A stretch of DNA of 64,000 nucleotides from Alkalimonas collagenimarina (lineage in GTDB: Bacteria > Pseudomonadota > Gammaproteobacteria > Enterobacterales > Alteromonadaceae): positions 1 to 64,000 of the forward strand of contig NZ_JAUZVZ010000002.1 of assembly GCF_030717845.1 (NCBI RefSeq), in the 5' to 3' direction. Shown here in pieces: positions 45,485 to 55,417 of this stretch. A program made the translations under genes and the position numbers. A model generated the notes under the pieces. The model made no database searches and was not told where the DNA came from. It saw only the letters and a program-made list of their open reading frames with translations. Within the stretch, counting starts at the first letter, position 1; each line of letters starts with the position of its first letter.

Positions 45485-48451
45485 GTGAAAGATGTACACC
45501 TGCACAAGCCAACCGGAATTCGCTCACTTAGTGTGAAACTGGCTATTTTGGTCTTTATGTGTACCTTGTTGGCAGGGATTGCTGTGCTTTGGGGGGTATT
45601 ATTTTTGCAGCGAATGGTGTTGCTGGAGCAAGAAAAAGTAAACCTTCAATTGATGGTGCAGCGGACCGCAACTCAGATTGAACAACTGATCATAGAAAAA
45701 GAAAAAAAAGCCGTCACGGCCAATCAAATTTTTACCCGAGCGCTGACCGAAGTCTCCCTTCAGGACAGCGTACCATTGCAACGTGATAGTGATGGCAGCA
45801 TTCGGCAAAGCGACCGGCTTTCGGGTGCCTTTCTTGCCCGTCATCATGCAGACACTTCAGCTACTGAGTGGTTTGAGAAAAGCAATCGAGTCTGGCCACA
45901 ACTGGCTCCATTGATGGTGCAAGACTTCTTTAATTTTTATTTTATCGCCAACGACCAGTTTATTCGTATTTCTCCAGCTGGCTGGGCTGAACAGGTCGAA
46001 GCCGACCATGATTTTCATCAAGATGTTTTTTACGCCATTGCTACCCCAGAGCGAAACCCTGCGCGGGTGCCCCGCTGGACCCCGGTGTACTATGACTCAA
46101 TCTGGCAACAGTGGATGACTAGCCTAATTGTGCCGGTGTATATCGACGATGAATTTGTCGGTGTGACGGGCGCTGATTATGTACTGGATAGTTTATTTGC
46201 TGACGTGTCGGCAGCCGCATTGATGACCCAACAAAAGAAAATCATGCTGTTTGAACGTTCTGGCCATCTTGTTATAGCGCCGGATCTTCAGCTCAGTGAC
46301 GCTCATAGAATGAATACCTTACTTAGTTCTCAAGACCAAGGGGTTGAACAAGTGGAGCTTAAGCAGTTTAAAGAGCAATTGCTGGCCCAGCCTGAATCAA
46401 TAGCACGTTATCGTGCGGTGACTGAACAATTCTTAATTCAGGCTGCAAGTATTGACCGGTTGAATTGGTTTCTGCTGATGTACCGTGAAAAGGATGATGT
46501 ATTCAGTATTCTAAAATCGATTCAATCAAAGGTGGTGTTTTTTTTCATTTTGATCGCGTTGCTGGTGGCATTAATGCTTCAGTTCTTTATTTATCACCTT
46601 GTTTTAAAGCGGTTAAATCGTTTGTCCAACACGGTGCATCAGCTGGGCCGCGGTGATTATCAAGAACTTTATTTTGATCAGAGCCACGATGAAATTGGGG
46701 TACTGAGTAAAGCATTTTCAGGCATGTCAGATGAAATATCACTATTGCTGGATGGCCTGAATGCTCGCATTGCCGAGAAAGAAGAAGCTGAACGTTCAAC
46801 CAAAAAACTCACCAAAGCAGTCGCGTTTTCCAGCTCAGGTATTGTGTTAACCGATGCCAGTCTGGCTATTGAATATCTCAACCCTTTTTTGGTGGATATG
46901 TTGTCTTTGCATGGACAGGACGTGGAAGGCAAACCGCTCACTAGCCTAATTGCGGATGAAATGGGCTTTGTCAGCAAGGATATTGAGCAAACCATTTTTT
47001 CACGTCATCACTGGCGTGGCGATATTTTGTTGGCTTACCAAGATAAGCAGTTTTGGGTCTCGCTAGCGATAGCACCCATCCGTGATGAGCGGGGTAGCGT
47101 GACCAATTATGTTTGTGCTTTGCAGGATATTTCTTTTATGAAAGAAAGCCAGAAAAAAAAGGAGCAGCTGGCTTATTTTGATGTGCTGACGGGCCTCGCT
47201 AATCGTGGCTATTTCCGTGAACAGCTACGAAAAGCACTCGCTATGTCGCAACGGGGGCATTATCACTTCGCATTATTGTATTTTGATTTGGACGAATTCA
47301 AACTTATCAATGATACCTTAGGCCATGACGCAGGCGATGAGTTATTAAAAGAGGTTGCTCGGAGGTTGATCAGTCGCTTGCGAGAAGAAGATACCATTGC
47401 ACGTTTGGGAGGTGATGAATTCGCTGTGATTTTAAGTGGAGTTGAAAATCGGGAGCAAGCTGCACTTATTGCGGAAAATCTGCAGCATGCCTTTGCTGCT
47501 GCGGTTCGTCTGGGAACGCAGGAGGTCTCGATTAGTGCCAGCATTGGCATTACCATGGCACCAGAAGATGCCAATGACGAAGAGCTATTACTAAAGCATG
47601 CTGACTTGGCTATGTACGAAGCCAAAGCTCGCGGTAAAAATACCTTTCATTTCTTCAGTCAGGATTTAAAAGATGCTGCTAAAGATAGGCTTGAACTAGA
47701 GAACCAGCTACGGGAAGCCATTCGTGAGCATCAGTTCATGTTGTACTATCAACCAAAAATCAACTTAGAAACACAGGCTATTGTAGGCTATGAAGCGTTG
47801 ATCCGCTGGTTACGGCCTGATAATTCACTGATCCCACCAAGTCGTTTTATTCCGGTAGCAGAAAGTACCGGGTTGATCGTAAAAATTGGCGAGTGGGTGA
47901 TCTGGGAAGGCTGTCGCTTCCTGGCACGTCAACGCAGCCGAGGTTTGGATGTTGACTTGTCGATTAATTTGTCAGTTCGCCAGTTTAAGGATAATAAACT
48001 AGCTGAAACTGTGGAGCGGATTTTACAACGCACTGGTGTAGAACCACGGCGTATTATTTTTGAAATTACTGAAAGTATGCTCATGGGAGACACCGATGCG
48101 GCTATTCATCAGTTAAATCAGTTGAAAAGCCTTGGCGTGTCTTTATCTATTGATGATTTTGGTACAGGCTACTCTTCACTAAGTTATTTAAAGCGCTTTC
48201 CGGTTGATGAGTTGAAAATTGACCGCTCTTTTGTGCAAGATATTCCTGGTGAACAAAATGATATGGATATTGTGGCTGCAATTATAGCCATGGCGCAGCA
48301 AATGAACTTGCGAGTGGTGGCTGAAGGTGTAGAAACTGCGGAGCAGGCTAAGTTTTTAAAAGACCATGCTTGCTTTGTGGTGCAAGGCTATTACTTTAGC
48401 ATGCCACTGGCCGAACAAGAGCTTGGACAACTCAGTTTTACCGTGAATTAA
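45485..48451 (+). CDS. Sensor GGDEF-EAL protein (Cache-HAMP-PAS-GGDEF-EAL)
   Basis: 988 aa, GTG start. TM1 (~17-42) and TM2 (~349-374) enclose a ~300-residue periplasmic sensor region resembling a double Cache domain (VQDFFNFYFIANDQFIRISPAG...TPVYYD...VPVYIDDEFVGVTGADY). HAMP (~375-430), then PAS (~440-555), GGDEF domain with intact GGDEF (642-646) and EAL domain with EAL (770-772), EITES, DDFGTGYSSLSYLK and KIDRSFV. Both a diguanylate cyclase and a c-di-GMP phosphodiesterase centre look intact, so the net activity cannot be read. Its ligand is unknown. Confidence 0.96.
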   Translation: MKDVHLHKPTGIRSLSVKLAILVFMCTLLAGIAVLWGVLFLQRMVLLEQEKVNLQLMVQRTATQIEQLIIEKEKKAVTANQIFTRALTEVSLQDSVPLQRDSDGSIRQSDRLSGAFLARHHADTSATEWFEKSNRVWPQLAPLMVQDFFNFYFIANDQFIRISPAGWAEQVEADHDFHQDVFYAIATPERNPARVPRWTPVYYDSIWQQWMTSLIVPVYIDDEFVGVTGADYVLDSLFADVSAAALMTQQKKIMLFERSGHLVIAPDLQLSDAHRMNTLLSSQDQGVEQVELKQFKEQLLAQPESIARYRAVTEQFLIQAASIDRLNWFLLMYREKDDVFSILKSIQSKVVFFFILIALLVALMLQFFIYHLVLKRLNRLSNTVHQLGRGDYQELYFDQSHDEIGVLSKAFSGMSDEISLLLDGLNARIAEKEEAERSTKKLTKAVAFSSSGIVLTDASLAIEYLNPFLVDMLSLHGQDVEGKPLTSLIADEMGFVSKDIEQTIFSRHHWRGDILLAYQDKQFWVSLAIAPIRDERGSVTNYVCALQDISFMKESQKKKEQLAYFDVLTGLANRGYFREQLRKALAMSQRGHYHFALLYFDLDEFKLINDTLGHDAGDELLKEVARRLISRLREEDTIARLGGDEFAVILSGVENREQAALIAENLQHAFAAAVRLGTQEVSISASIGITMAPEDANDEELLLKHADLAMYEAKARGKNTFHFFSQDLKDAAKDRLELENQLREAIREHQFMLYYQPKINLETQAIVGYEALIRWLRPDNSLIPPSRFIPVAESTGLIVKIGEWVIWEGCRFLARQRSRGLDVDLSINLSVRQFKDNKLAETVERILQRTGVEPRRIIFEITESMLMGDTDAAIHQLNQLKSLGVSLSIDDFGTGYSSLSYLKRFPVDELKIDRSFVQDIPGEQNDMDIVAAIIAMAQQMNLRVVAEGVETAEQAKFLKDHACFVVQGYYFSMPLAEQELGQLSFTVN

Positions 48452-48524
48452 GCTTTGCGCTCAAAGCTCTGCTGATACAAATACACTCAGTAATGTCCAA
48501 CATGCCTTAACTTGCAGGATAATA

Positions 48525-51500
48525 ATGATGAAAAAAAATGCACTATGGATAAGTGTGGTCTCGGCATCTTTGGTTGCCCCCATGCTGTATGCAGATCAAA
48601 CATCTCCCCAGTTGGGGATTCGCGATAAAACCCCTAATTTGGTAGCACTGACAAATGCCACTGTGACTACTGAACCAGGGCGCAAACTGAATCAGGCCAC
48701 TATTCTAATAAAAGATGGTGTGATTGAGTCGGTACAAAGTGGTGGCTCAGTGCCTGCTGGTTATCAAACACATGATTTGAGCGGTTATCATGTCTATGCT
48801 GGCTTTATCGACCCTTACACACAGTATGGTATTGAGCAAGCTACAAGCGTTGAAGGTTTTCGCTTTGGTCAGCCACCTCAATACAGCCATGAACGAAAGG
48901 GTGGCAATGCTAGTAATGCTGCGATCCATGCTGAACGTCGCTGGGTTGATGATTTCAAACCGGACGCATCTGCAGCGAAAAGTTTGACTGAGCAAGGCTT
49001 CACGACGGTTCAATCTGCACGGCATGATGGTATTTTTCGGGGTGCTGCGCTCGTGGCTTCTTTGCAGCAGGCCTTACCGGGTGATGCCATTCTTCGTGCT
49101 GAGGGTCGTCACTTTTTATCTTTTAGCAAAGGAAGTTCGACCCAAAGTTACCCATCCTCACTGATGGGCAGCATGGCTTTGATGCGTCAGACGTTATCGG
49201 ATGCTAATTGGTATGCTTCAGCCCAAGGCAAAACCGATGTCCGTTTTCATGGTGGGCCTATTGAGTTTAATGCTTCGCTGGCTGCATTAGGCCGTTTGCC
49301 TGAGCAAGGTGTATTATTTGAAACTACGGATGAACGCTCCTTGTTGCGTGCTCATCAGTTACTGGCAGAGTTTAGTCTGGATGATGCCGTCCTGGTTGGA
49401 TCCGGTTTTGAGTATGCCCGGCTAGACCAAGTGAAAGCCACCAACCGCCCGCTGATCCTACCGCTTAATTTTCCTGCCGCACCAGATGTGCAGTTGGTTG
49501 ATACGCAGCTGGACGTTAGTCTGGCTGATCTACGCCACTGGGAGCGTGCGCCGGCCAACCCTGCAGCTGTTGCTCAGGAAGGTATTCCTTTCGCTTTGAC
49601 CAGCCATGGGTTGGAGAAAAAATCAGAGTTCTGGCCTAACTTACGCAAAGCGATACGGGCTGGCTTGACCGAACAACAAGCATTGGCTGCGCTTACCACT
49701 GTGCCTGCAGGTATGGTTGGTTTTGCCGATCGGTTGGGTAAGGTTGCTGCTGGGTATCAGGCTGATCTCGTGGTGAGCCGTGGGGATTTGTTTGCTGATG
49801 GTGAGATCGTCGCCACCTGGCTTCGTGGTCAAGCGCAGCAGCACAGCCCAGTAAATCCAGTCGGTTTTTCAGGTCGTTATGCCATCCATATTGCTGATCA
49901 AGCTGCTGAGTTGGTTCTGACTGGCCGTGCACCAAAGCTAAAGGGCGAGGTTTCTCTGGCTGAAAAAACGGTGAAGTTGGAACACTTACATACTTTAGGT
50001 TCGCAATTGCAGTTCAGCTTGCCACTGAAGGAGCTAACTGGTCAAGCGGTCGTATTGCAGTTTCAAGGGCAGCTACGAGAGCAAGAATTAAGAGGAACCT
50101 GGTCGGATGCAGCTGGTGATACACATAGCATGCAAAGCCAACGTCAACCAGTTGAGTCGAAGGCGTCTAAGCCGTCAGATACAGCCGCTTCAACGATGAT
50201 ATCTCGTTTGACCTTCCCAAACCGCGCCTTCGGTGTGACTGCGCTGCCTCAACAACAGAATCTGCATATCAAAAATGCCACGGTTTGGTCCGCTACTGAT
50301 GCGGGCGTGCTAGAGCAAACAGATGTCATTGTTCGGGATGGCAGGATCCGCCAACTAGGTCAGAATTTATCTACCCCCAGGGGCTATCAGCTGGTTGATG
50401 CCACCGGCATGCATCTTACTCCAGGTATCATTGATGAACACTCGCATATTGCGACAGAGCAAGGTGTGAATGAAGGTTCCCATGCCAATACCGCTGAGGT
50501 AAGACTCGCAGATGTGGTCAACCCGGATGACATTAATATTTACCGTGGTTTAGCGGGTGGTGTAACCACTGTGCAGCTATTGCATGGTAGTGCGAACCCG
50601 ATTGGTGGTCAGGCGCAAATTTTGAGTTTGCGCTGGGGACAAGATGCAACTGGCATGAAGTTCCGTGAGGCACCACCGAGTATTAAGTTCGCCTTGGGTG
50701 AAAACGTGAAACAATCGAACTGGGGAGCTCAATTTACCTCACGCTATCCACAGACCCGCATTGGAGTTGATACCTTTATTCGTGACCAGTTTCAAGCGGC
50801 GAAAGAGTATCAGGCGCAATGGGAAGCCTATCAGGGGCTGTCTCGTCGTGAGCGCAATCAAGTGGCTCCGCCTCGTAAGGATTATCAATTAGAAACACTG
50901 GTCGAAATTTTGAATGAGCAACGCCATATCCATACGCATTCGTATGTGGCTTCAGAAATTTTGATGTTGATGGCGCTAGCCGACGAGATGGGCTTCCGTA
51001 TTAATACCTTCACCCATATTTTGGAAGGCTACAAAGTAGCCCCTGAAATGAAAGCGCATGGCGCTAGTGTTTCGACCTTCGCTGATTGGTGGGGTTTTAA
51101 GATGGAAGTCAATGATGCCATTCCAACCAATGCGTGTTTGATGCATGAGCAGGGCTTAAATGTCAGTGTGAATTCAGATGATCCAGGCCTATTGCGGCGA
51201 CTGAATCAAGAGGCAGCTAAGTCGGTGATGTATTGCAACATGGATGAGCATGAAGCCTTGAAAATGGTTACCATCAACCCTGCTATCCAGCTAAAAATAG
51301 ATGATAAAGTGGGCTCTATTGAAGTGGGTAAGCAAGCTGATTTCGTGCTGTGGGATGGGCATCCATTGTCGGTGTACAGCCAGGTTCAGCAAACCTGGAT
51401 TGAAGGTGCTAAGTACTTTGACCGCGAGTCAGACTTACAGCAACGTCAGCAATTGCAGCAAGAGCGGCAGCAGTTGATCCAGAAAGTGTTAACCGCTGGC

Positions 51501-51659
51501 GAGTCGGCTCGTCAAGGCAGCACCACTGGGTACAAAGATGATGATCCAATTTGGCATTGTGATGATCGAGCCGATTGGTTGCATATTCGTTTTGGCCACC
51601 AGTATGGCCATTCGCATGCACATTCTCATGCCCATGGACACCAACAGGAGCACCACTAA
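48525..51659 (+). CDS. Exported double-module amidohydrolase with His-rich tail
   Basis: 1044 aa; signal peptide ~1-23 (cut after LYA). Two amidohydrolase modules. In the first (~35-450) the metal site is lost: the strand-1 HxH position reads IDPYTQYG. In the second (~575-1010) it is intact: DEHSH with His639 and His641, then HTHSY, FTHILEGYK and NSDDPG. The C-terminus is His-rich (HQYGHSHAHSHAHGHQQEHH), a likely metal-binding tail. The fold suggests hydrolysis of cyclic amides or peptides (imidazolonepropionase-like); substrate unknown. The stop overlaps the next gene (TAATG). Confidence 0.9.
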   Translation: MMKKNALWISVVSASLVAPMLYADQTSPQLGIRDKTPNLVALTNATVTTEPGRKLNQATILIKDGVIESVQSGGSVPAGYQTHDLSGYHVYAGFIDPYTQYGIEQATSVEGFRFGQPPQYSHERKGGNASNAAIHAERRWVDDFKPDASAAKSLTEQGFTTVQSARHDGIFRGAALVASLQQALPGDAILRAEGRHFLSFSKGSSTQSYPSSLMGSMALMRQTLSDANWYASAQGKTDVRFHGGPIEFNASLAALGRLPEQGVLFETTDERSLLRAHQLLAEFSLDDAVLVGSGFEYARLDQVKATNRPLILPLNFPAAPDVQLVDTQLDVSLADLRHWERAPANPAAVAQEGIPFALTSHGLEKKSEFWPNLRKAIRAGLTEQQALAALTTVPAGMVGFADRLGKVAAGYQADLVVSRGDLFADGEIVATWLRGQAQQHSPVNPVGFSGRYAIHIADQAAELVLTGRAPKLKGEVSLAEKTVKLEHLHTLGSQLQFSLPLKELTGQAVVLQFQGQLREQELRGTWSDAAGDTHSMQSQRQPVESKASKPSDTAASTMISRLTFPNRAFGVTALPQQQNLHIKNATVWSATDAGVLEQTDVIVRDGRIRQLGQNLSTPRGYQLVDATGMHLTPGIIDEHSHIATEQGVNEGSHANTAEVRLADVVNPDDINIYRGLAGGVTTVQLLHGSANPIGGQAQILSLRWGQDATGMKFREAPPSIKFALGENVKQSNWGAQFTSRYPQTRIGVDTFIRDQFQAAKEYQAQWEAYQGLSRRERNQVAPPRKDYQLETLVEILNEQRHIHTHSYVASEILMLMALADEMGFRINTFTHILEGYKVAPEMKAHGASVSTFADWWGFKMEVNDAIPTNACLMHEQGLNVSVNSDDPGLLRRLNQEAAKSVMYCNMDEHEALKMVTINPAIQLKIDDKVGSIEVGKQADFVLWDGHPLSVYSQVQQTWIEGAKYFDRESDLQQRQQLQQERQQLIQKVLTAGESARQGSTTGYKDDDPIWHCDDRADWLHIRFGHQYGHSHAHSHAHGHQQEHH

Positions 51660-52981
51660 TGATGAAGGCTAATGATGTTTCTAAGGCGCTTCAGTGCCTG
51701 ATGCTGATAGTAGCCCTTGGCTACCTTACTGTTAGTCAGCCTGTGTTTGCTGCAAACCCAGTACCTGGCCCGGCACAGAGCCAACCGATACTACTGCACA
51801 ATGCCACTGTTCACACAGCAGTCGGCGAGGCGGAGGTGCAGGATGTCTTGTTGGTGGATGGAAAAATTGCTGCGGTGGGGCGTCAGCTAGCGATCCCAGC
51901 TGATACCGAGCGGTTTGATTTAACCGGTAAGCACCTTTACCCTGGTCTAATTGCTTTGATCAATCAGCTAGGCTTAATAGAAGTGGGGGCGGTTCGGGCG
52001 ACTCGAGATGATCGAGAGATCACCGACACCAATCCTGATCTGCAGGTGCAGGTGGCGTTTAATGCCGACTCAGTGGTGATCCCGACCATTCGTAGCAATG
52101 GTTTCAGCCACAGTTTAATTTATCCAGCAGGCTCAATGATTGCGGGCCGCTCAGCTTTAATGCAGCTGGATGGCTGGAATTGGCAGGACTCATTGGTGCA
52201 GTCGGATGTTGGTTTGCATGTTAATTGGCCGTCTATGTCGATCCGCACCGGTTGGCGTAGCCAGCATAGCCCAGACAAGCAACGAGAGCAGCAACAGCAG
52301 CAACTGGAGCAGTTACAACACTACTTTACTCAGGCTCACGCCTATTACTTAGCAGAGCAGGCGGGTAAAAACCGAGGTAAAGATTCACGTTGGCACAGCA
52401 TGTTGCCTTTCTTTGCTGCCGAGCTACCTCTGTTCGTTCATGCCGATGATCCACGGCAAATCCGTCAGGCCATGCAACTGGCCCAGCAGTATCAAGCTCG
52501 CTTGGTAATTGTGGGTGGGCGAGACAGCTGGCGTATAGCTGACGAGCTGGCAGCGGCAGATGTAGCTGTTATTTATACCGCTCCGTTCGGTTTACCCACT
52601 CGAGCGGACGAAGGCTACGATCAGGCCTTTATGGCACCGGGGCAACTGCGTGAAGCAGGAGTTCGGGTTGCATTGTCGTTAGATGGCTTTTGGGATACTC
52701 GTAATCTGGTGTTTGCCACCGGCCATGTCACCCGATATGGCTTATCCAAGCAGGATGCCTTACTAGCGTTAACGCTAGATGCGGCTAAGATCGCTGGTGT
52801 GGCTGATCAGTTAGGCTCGATTGAAGTAGGCAAAAGTGCCAGTTTAGTCGTATCAGATGGTGATATTTTTGACTACCTGGGACATCAGATTGAGTACATG
52901 TGGATTGATGGCCGTTTAGTCGATTTGGATAATCATCACAAGCAGTTGAATCGTCGATACCAACAACGATATCGGCAATAG
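51659..52981 (+). CDS. Exported amidohydrolase-like protein lacking metal ligands
   Basis: 440 aa from the ATG at 51659, overlapping the upstream stop by 1 nt; a longer reading into the upstream gene is rejected. Signal peptide ends near SQPVFA. The fold features persist (LLHNATVHTAVG..., LYPGLIALI, VGKSASLVVSDGDIFDYLGH), but the HxH of strand 1 is replaced by ALINQLG and no complete metal set is visible, so it is probably a non-catalytic partner of the 1044-aa protein. Such two-gene operons are common in Alteromonadales as I recall. Confidence 0.85.
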   Translation: MMKANDVSKALQCLMLIVALGYLTVSQPVFAANPVPGPAQSQPILLHNATVHTAVGEAEVQDVLLVDGKIAAVGRQLAIPADTERFDLTGKHLYPGLIALINQLGLIEVGAVRATRDDREITDTNPDLQVQVAFNADSVVIPTIRSNGFSHSLIYPAGSMIAGRSALMQLDGWNWQDSLVQSDVGLHVNWPSMSIRTGWRSQHSPDKQREQQQQQLEQLQHYFTQAHAYYLAEQAGKNRGKDSRWHSMLPFFAAELPLFVHADDPRQIRQAMQLAQQYQARLVIVGGRDSWRIADELAAADVAVIYTAPFGLPTRADEGYDQAFMAPGQLREAGVRVALSLDGFWDTRNLVFATGHVTRYGLSKQDALLALTLDAAKIAGVADQLGSIEVGKSASLVVSDGDIFDYLGHQIEYMWIDGRLVDLDNHHKQLNRRYQQRYRQ

Positions 52982-52987
52982 GCCAAG

Positions 52988-53024
52988 CGTAAAAAGGTGT
53001 CCAATGGACACCTTTTTACGTTTT
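52988..53024. terminator. Terminator after the amidohydrolase operon
   Basis: Perfect 15-bp stem CGTAAAAAGGTGTCC/GGACACCTTTTTACG with a 3-nt loop. T4 follows to the right, and the minus-strand reading can serve the convergent surface-protein gene. Its GGTGTCC core matches the radA/bamD terminator. Confidence 0.8.
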
Positions 53025-53038
53025 ATGCAGCTAAATTT

Positions 53039-53713
53039 TTAATGACGTCGACGCCATTGTAAACCGAGTAAACCGGTTAGCAGCAATAATAGTGTTGCTG
53101 ATGCAGGTACCGCGACGGTTGAAGCAATATCTGTATCGGTATAAAACATCATGGAGCCGACGACACCATTTGGATCAAAGTTAATCGTCATGCTGGTATA
53201 AAGATCACCATAAAAAGTTTGGCCAAACCATACTTGATTGCTGTAAACAACGCTAAGAGGCTCAAAGTCTGTTGAACCTGAAAATAAATCGACTTCAAAA
53301 AAAGCGCCACTTTGTGAGCCAGGTGTACCAGTTGAGCCAGCAAACATGTCTTTAGTATCAAAAACAATATTACCTGGCGCACCGTTCAGGTGGAGCTGGG
53401 TCACTGCGACACTGGTATCAAATGAAAACGGGTTAATATAACTATCACCCTGCAAACTTAGCTGCCAACCGTCACCGATTGCGGCTCCAAATGCTGCATT
53501 GCCTAAGCTACCATCAAATAAGACAGTTTGACATTCGTTGCTGACAAAGCAGGCCGTGACTGCAACCCCATTTAGATTTGCTCCACTACTGGAGTCAATG
53601 ACTTCAGAGGTTGTATAGGAGGTGCCTGCATCAAAAATGATAGGGGTAGCATGCGTAAGACCTGAAAACAGGCAAACAGCGCTTGCAGTGAATAATAAAT
53701 CCCTTAACTTCAT
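53039..53713 (-). CDS. PEP-CTERM-like exported surface protein
   Basis: 224 aa from the ATG at 53713 with AAGGA upstream. Signal peptide ~1-22 (cut after THA). The middle is a Ser/Gly/Asp-rich beta-type region. The C-terminus is a tripartite sorting tag: VPASA, then hydrophobic TLLLLLTGLLGL, then QWRRRH. The canonical PEP motif reads VPEPAT, so VPASAT is a variant. Such proteins are processed by an exosortase and often exported with exopolysaccharide; no exosortase is in this window. Orphan gene, function unknown. Confidence 0.8.
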   Translation of the reverse strand: MKLRDLLFTASAVCLFSGLTHATPIIFDAGTSYTTSEVIDSSSGANLNGVAVTACFVSNECQTVLFDGSLGNAAFGAAIGDGWQLSLQGDSYINPFSFDTSVAVTQLHLNGAPGNIVFDTKDMFAGSTGTPGSQSGAFFEVDLFSGSTDFEPLSVVYSNQVWFGQTFYGDLYTSMTINFDPNGVVGSMMFYTDTDIASTVAVPASATLLLLLTGLLGLQWRRRH

Positions 53714-53965
53714 AACTATTCCTTGAGCGATACTTAAACCACGAAGAATACAGGTATTTCTGCATTGCTTCACTACTGTTCAGAAAGCATGCAAAAATCA
53801 TTCCCACAATTTATCTTTGTATTTGTATCAATAATTTACAGCATAACCTAATGATTGATCTATAAGCCAGCATCGAAGAGTGTAAAAATATCTGACAAAA
53901 CATCACTTCTAGTAGCAAATAAAATTATCTCCAATTTTTCAAAACATAATACTGAAAGTTGGTTA

Positions 53966-54760
53966 TTATTCCAACAGTTTAAATAATAAACTTTTCACGG
54001 TTTCCGGAGCAAAGGGTTTATCGCACACCGCATTGACACCTGCTTGTTCAATAGTGCTGAGGTGGGCATCATTGGCCTCGCTGGTGACCATCAAAATAGG
54101 AATATGAGCTTGCTGGCTGTGTTCTCGTATATAGCTGGTCAGTTCCCGGCCGTTGATCTCCGGCATATTGTAATCAGTGACAACCAGATCAAACATCTGT
54201 TGCTGCAGTATAGCAATGGCTTCTTTGCCGTCTTTGGCTTCAACCAGGTGCTGAATACCCATATTTCGTAACACCCGTTGGATATGATTCCGCGCCAGAG
54301 TACTGTCATCCACGACCAAAACGCGGACATCATGCACATCGAACATCGATAACTCAAGTTCAGAAGGTGTGAGTAGGTCTACCGCAGCATTTAACGCCAT
54401 CCCCAAGTGATCGGCTGTGAAAGGTTTAGGCAAAATGGCAATAACGCCAGACTGTTTAAACTGCTCTAGTTGAGACTTCCGATGCTCGCTGGATACCAAC
54501 ATAAAAGGCAGGTGCGCCAATGTTGGTTGTTGATGAATAAAGTCGAGTAAATCAGAGGCGGTACCATCACTAAAGTGTAAGGCGGAAGCAATGAGGTCTG
54601 GCTGATGATTGTGTAGCCGTTGTTTGGCCTCGGCCAGAGTCGCGGCTTGATCAATATGCTGAATGCCTTCTTGTTGTAAGTGTTTCATAATGACTTTGCG
54701 TTGCATGTCCGATGGCTCGACCAGCAACATGGAAAGATCAGCAATTGAAATATGATTCAT
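53966..54760 (-). CDS. Tandem-receiver response regulator
   Basis: 264 aa with two CheY-like receiver domains and no output domain. REC2 (~residues 143-264) is complete: VVDDST acidic pocket, phosphoacceptor Asp in LVVTDYNMPEING, Thr in MVTSE and Lys in CDKPF. REC1 (~10-130) keeps LVEPSD and ILPKPF but has Ala in place of the phosphoacceptor Asp (DLIASALHFSDG), so it is a pseudo-receiver. It may act in a phosphorelay or chemotaxis-like pathway; no kinase is adjacent. Upstream is a 190-nt AT-rich gap after the PEP-CTERM-like gene. Confidence 0.9.
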   Translation of the reverse strand: MNHISIADLSMLLVEPSDMQRKVIMKHLQQEGIQHIDQAATLAEAKQRLHNHQPDLIASALHFSDGTASDLLDFIHQQPTLAHLPFMLVSSEHRKSQLEQFKQSGVIAILPKPFTADHLGMALNAAVDLLTPSELELSMFDVHDVRVLVVDDSTLARNHIQRVLRNMGIQHLVEAKDGKEAIAILQQQMFDLVVTDYNMPEINGRELTSYIREHSQQAHIPILMVTSEANDAHLSTIEQAGVNAVCDKPFAPETVKSLLFKLLE

Positions 54761-54852
54761 AAAAATCGAGCACCTATATCAAGACATTGTTGTAGAGTAA
54801 GCTTGTGTAAATGAAAGCCATCTTGTCACTATGGTGGTTTAGTTCGTGCCAC

Positions 54853-55257
54853 TTAACCGCCGGACCATTTGGTTGTAAACCCCAGTCGCTGCAGTGCCTG
54901 TTCCAGCTTTTCACGTTGCTCACTCTGAATTTCAATCACACCTTCTTTCACCGTTCCGCCGCAAGCACAGGTTTTTTTCAGCTGCTGGCAGAGCTTGGTT
55001 AACTGTTCGTGCGGCTCTGCAATACCTCGAATGGTAATAACACGCTTGCCACCTCGTCCTTTTGACTCGCGCTGCAACAGCACTTTACCATCCGCAAACG
55101 CCTGACCTGACGCTTTGCTGGCTTTGGCAGGCATCACAGTACCGCCATCAGTTCGGTACACCAAGTCTTGATCAGACGGAGCTGAGATTGAAGAAGGCGC
55201 AGAAGCAGGATTGAGCTGTTGCTGCCAGTCTGCCAACGAGATGCTTTTTCGACTCAT
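54853..55257 (-). CDS. yciH: SUI1/eIF1-like translation initiation protein YciH
   Basis: 134 aa from the ATG at 55257; an in-frame ATG three codons earlier is an alternative and neither has a clear SD. The C-terminal ~80 residues form the SUI1 domain (RGGKRVITIRGI, CACGGTVKEGVIEIQ, LGFTTKW). Bacterial YciH is homologous to eukaryotic eIF1 and affects initiation fidelity or stress translation. The N-terminal ~50 residues (Ala/Ser-rich) are probably disordered. Monocistronic. Confidence 0.92.
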   Translation of the reverse strand: MSRKSISLADWQQQLNPASAPSSISAPSDQDLVYRTDGGTVMPAKASKASGQAFADGKVLLQRESKGRGGKRVITIRGIAEPHEQLTKLCQQLKKTCACGGTVKEGVIEIQSEQREKLEQALQRLGFTTKWSGG

Positions 55258-55417
55258 AACGACCATTCAAAGGAAATTTACCAATGCGGTCAAGAGTAAG
55301 CATCTTCCCGCTGTGTTGCAACCTGACATGAATTTATTTCTGTTGGCTTTTGCTGATTTTTTGCCTAGAATGCAGTTTGTGTTTTAGAAATCTGGATGGC
55401 TAAAAGCAGGGTGGCAC

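Noticed and set aside
48451-48468. AGCTTTG/CAAAGCT hairpin after the first GGDEF-EAL gene
   Set aside because: Seven base pairs and no T-run; not a convincing terminator.
17762-53024. Shared GGTGTCC terminator stems (17768 and 52995) as a dispersed repeat
   Set aside because: The match is limited to seven stem bases plus A/T runs, and the loops and flanks differ, so coincidence is likely.
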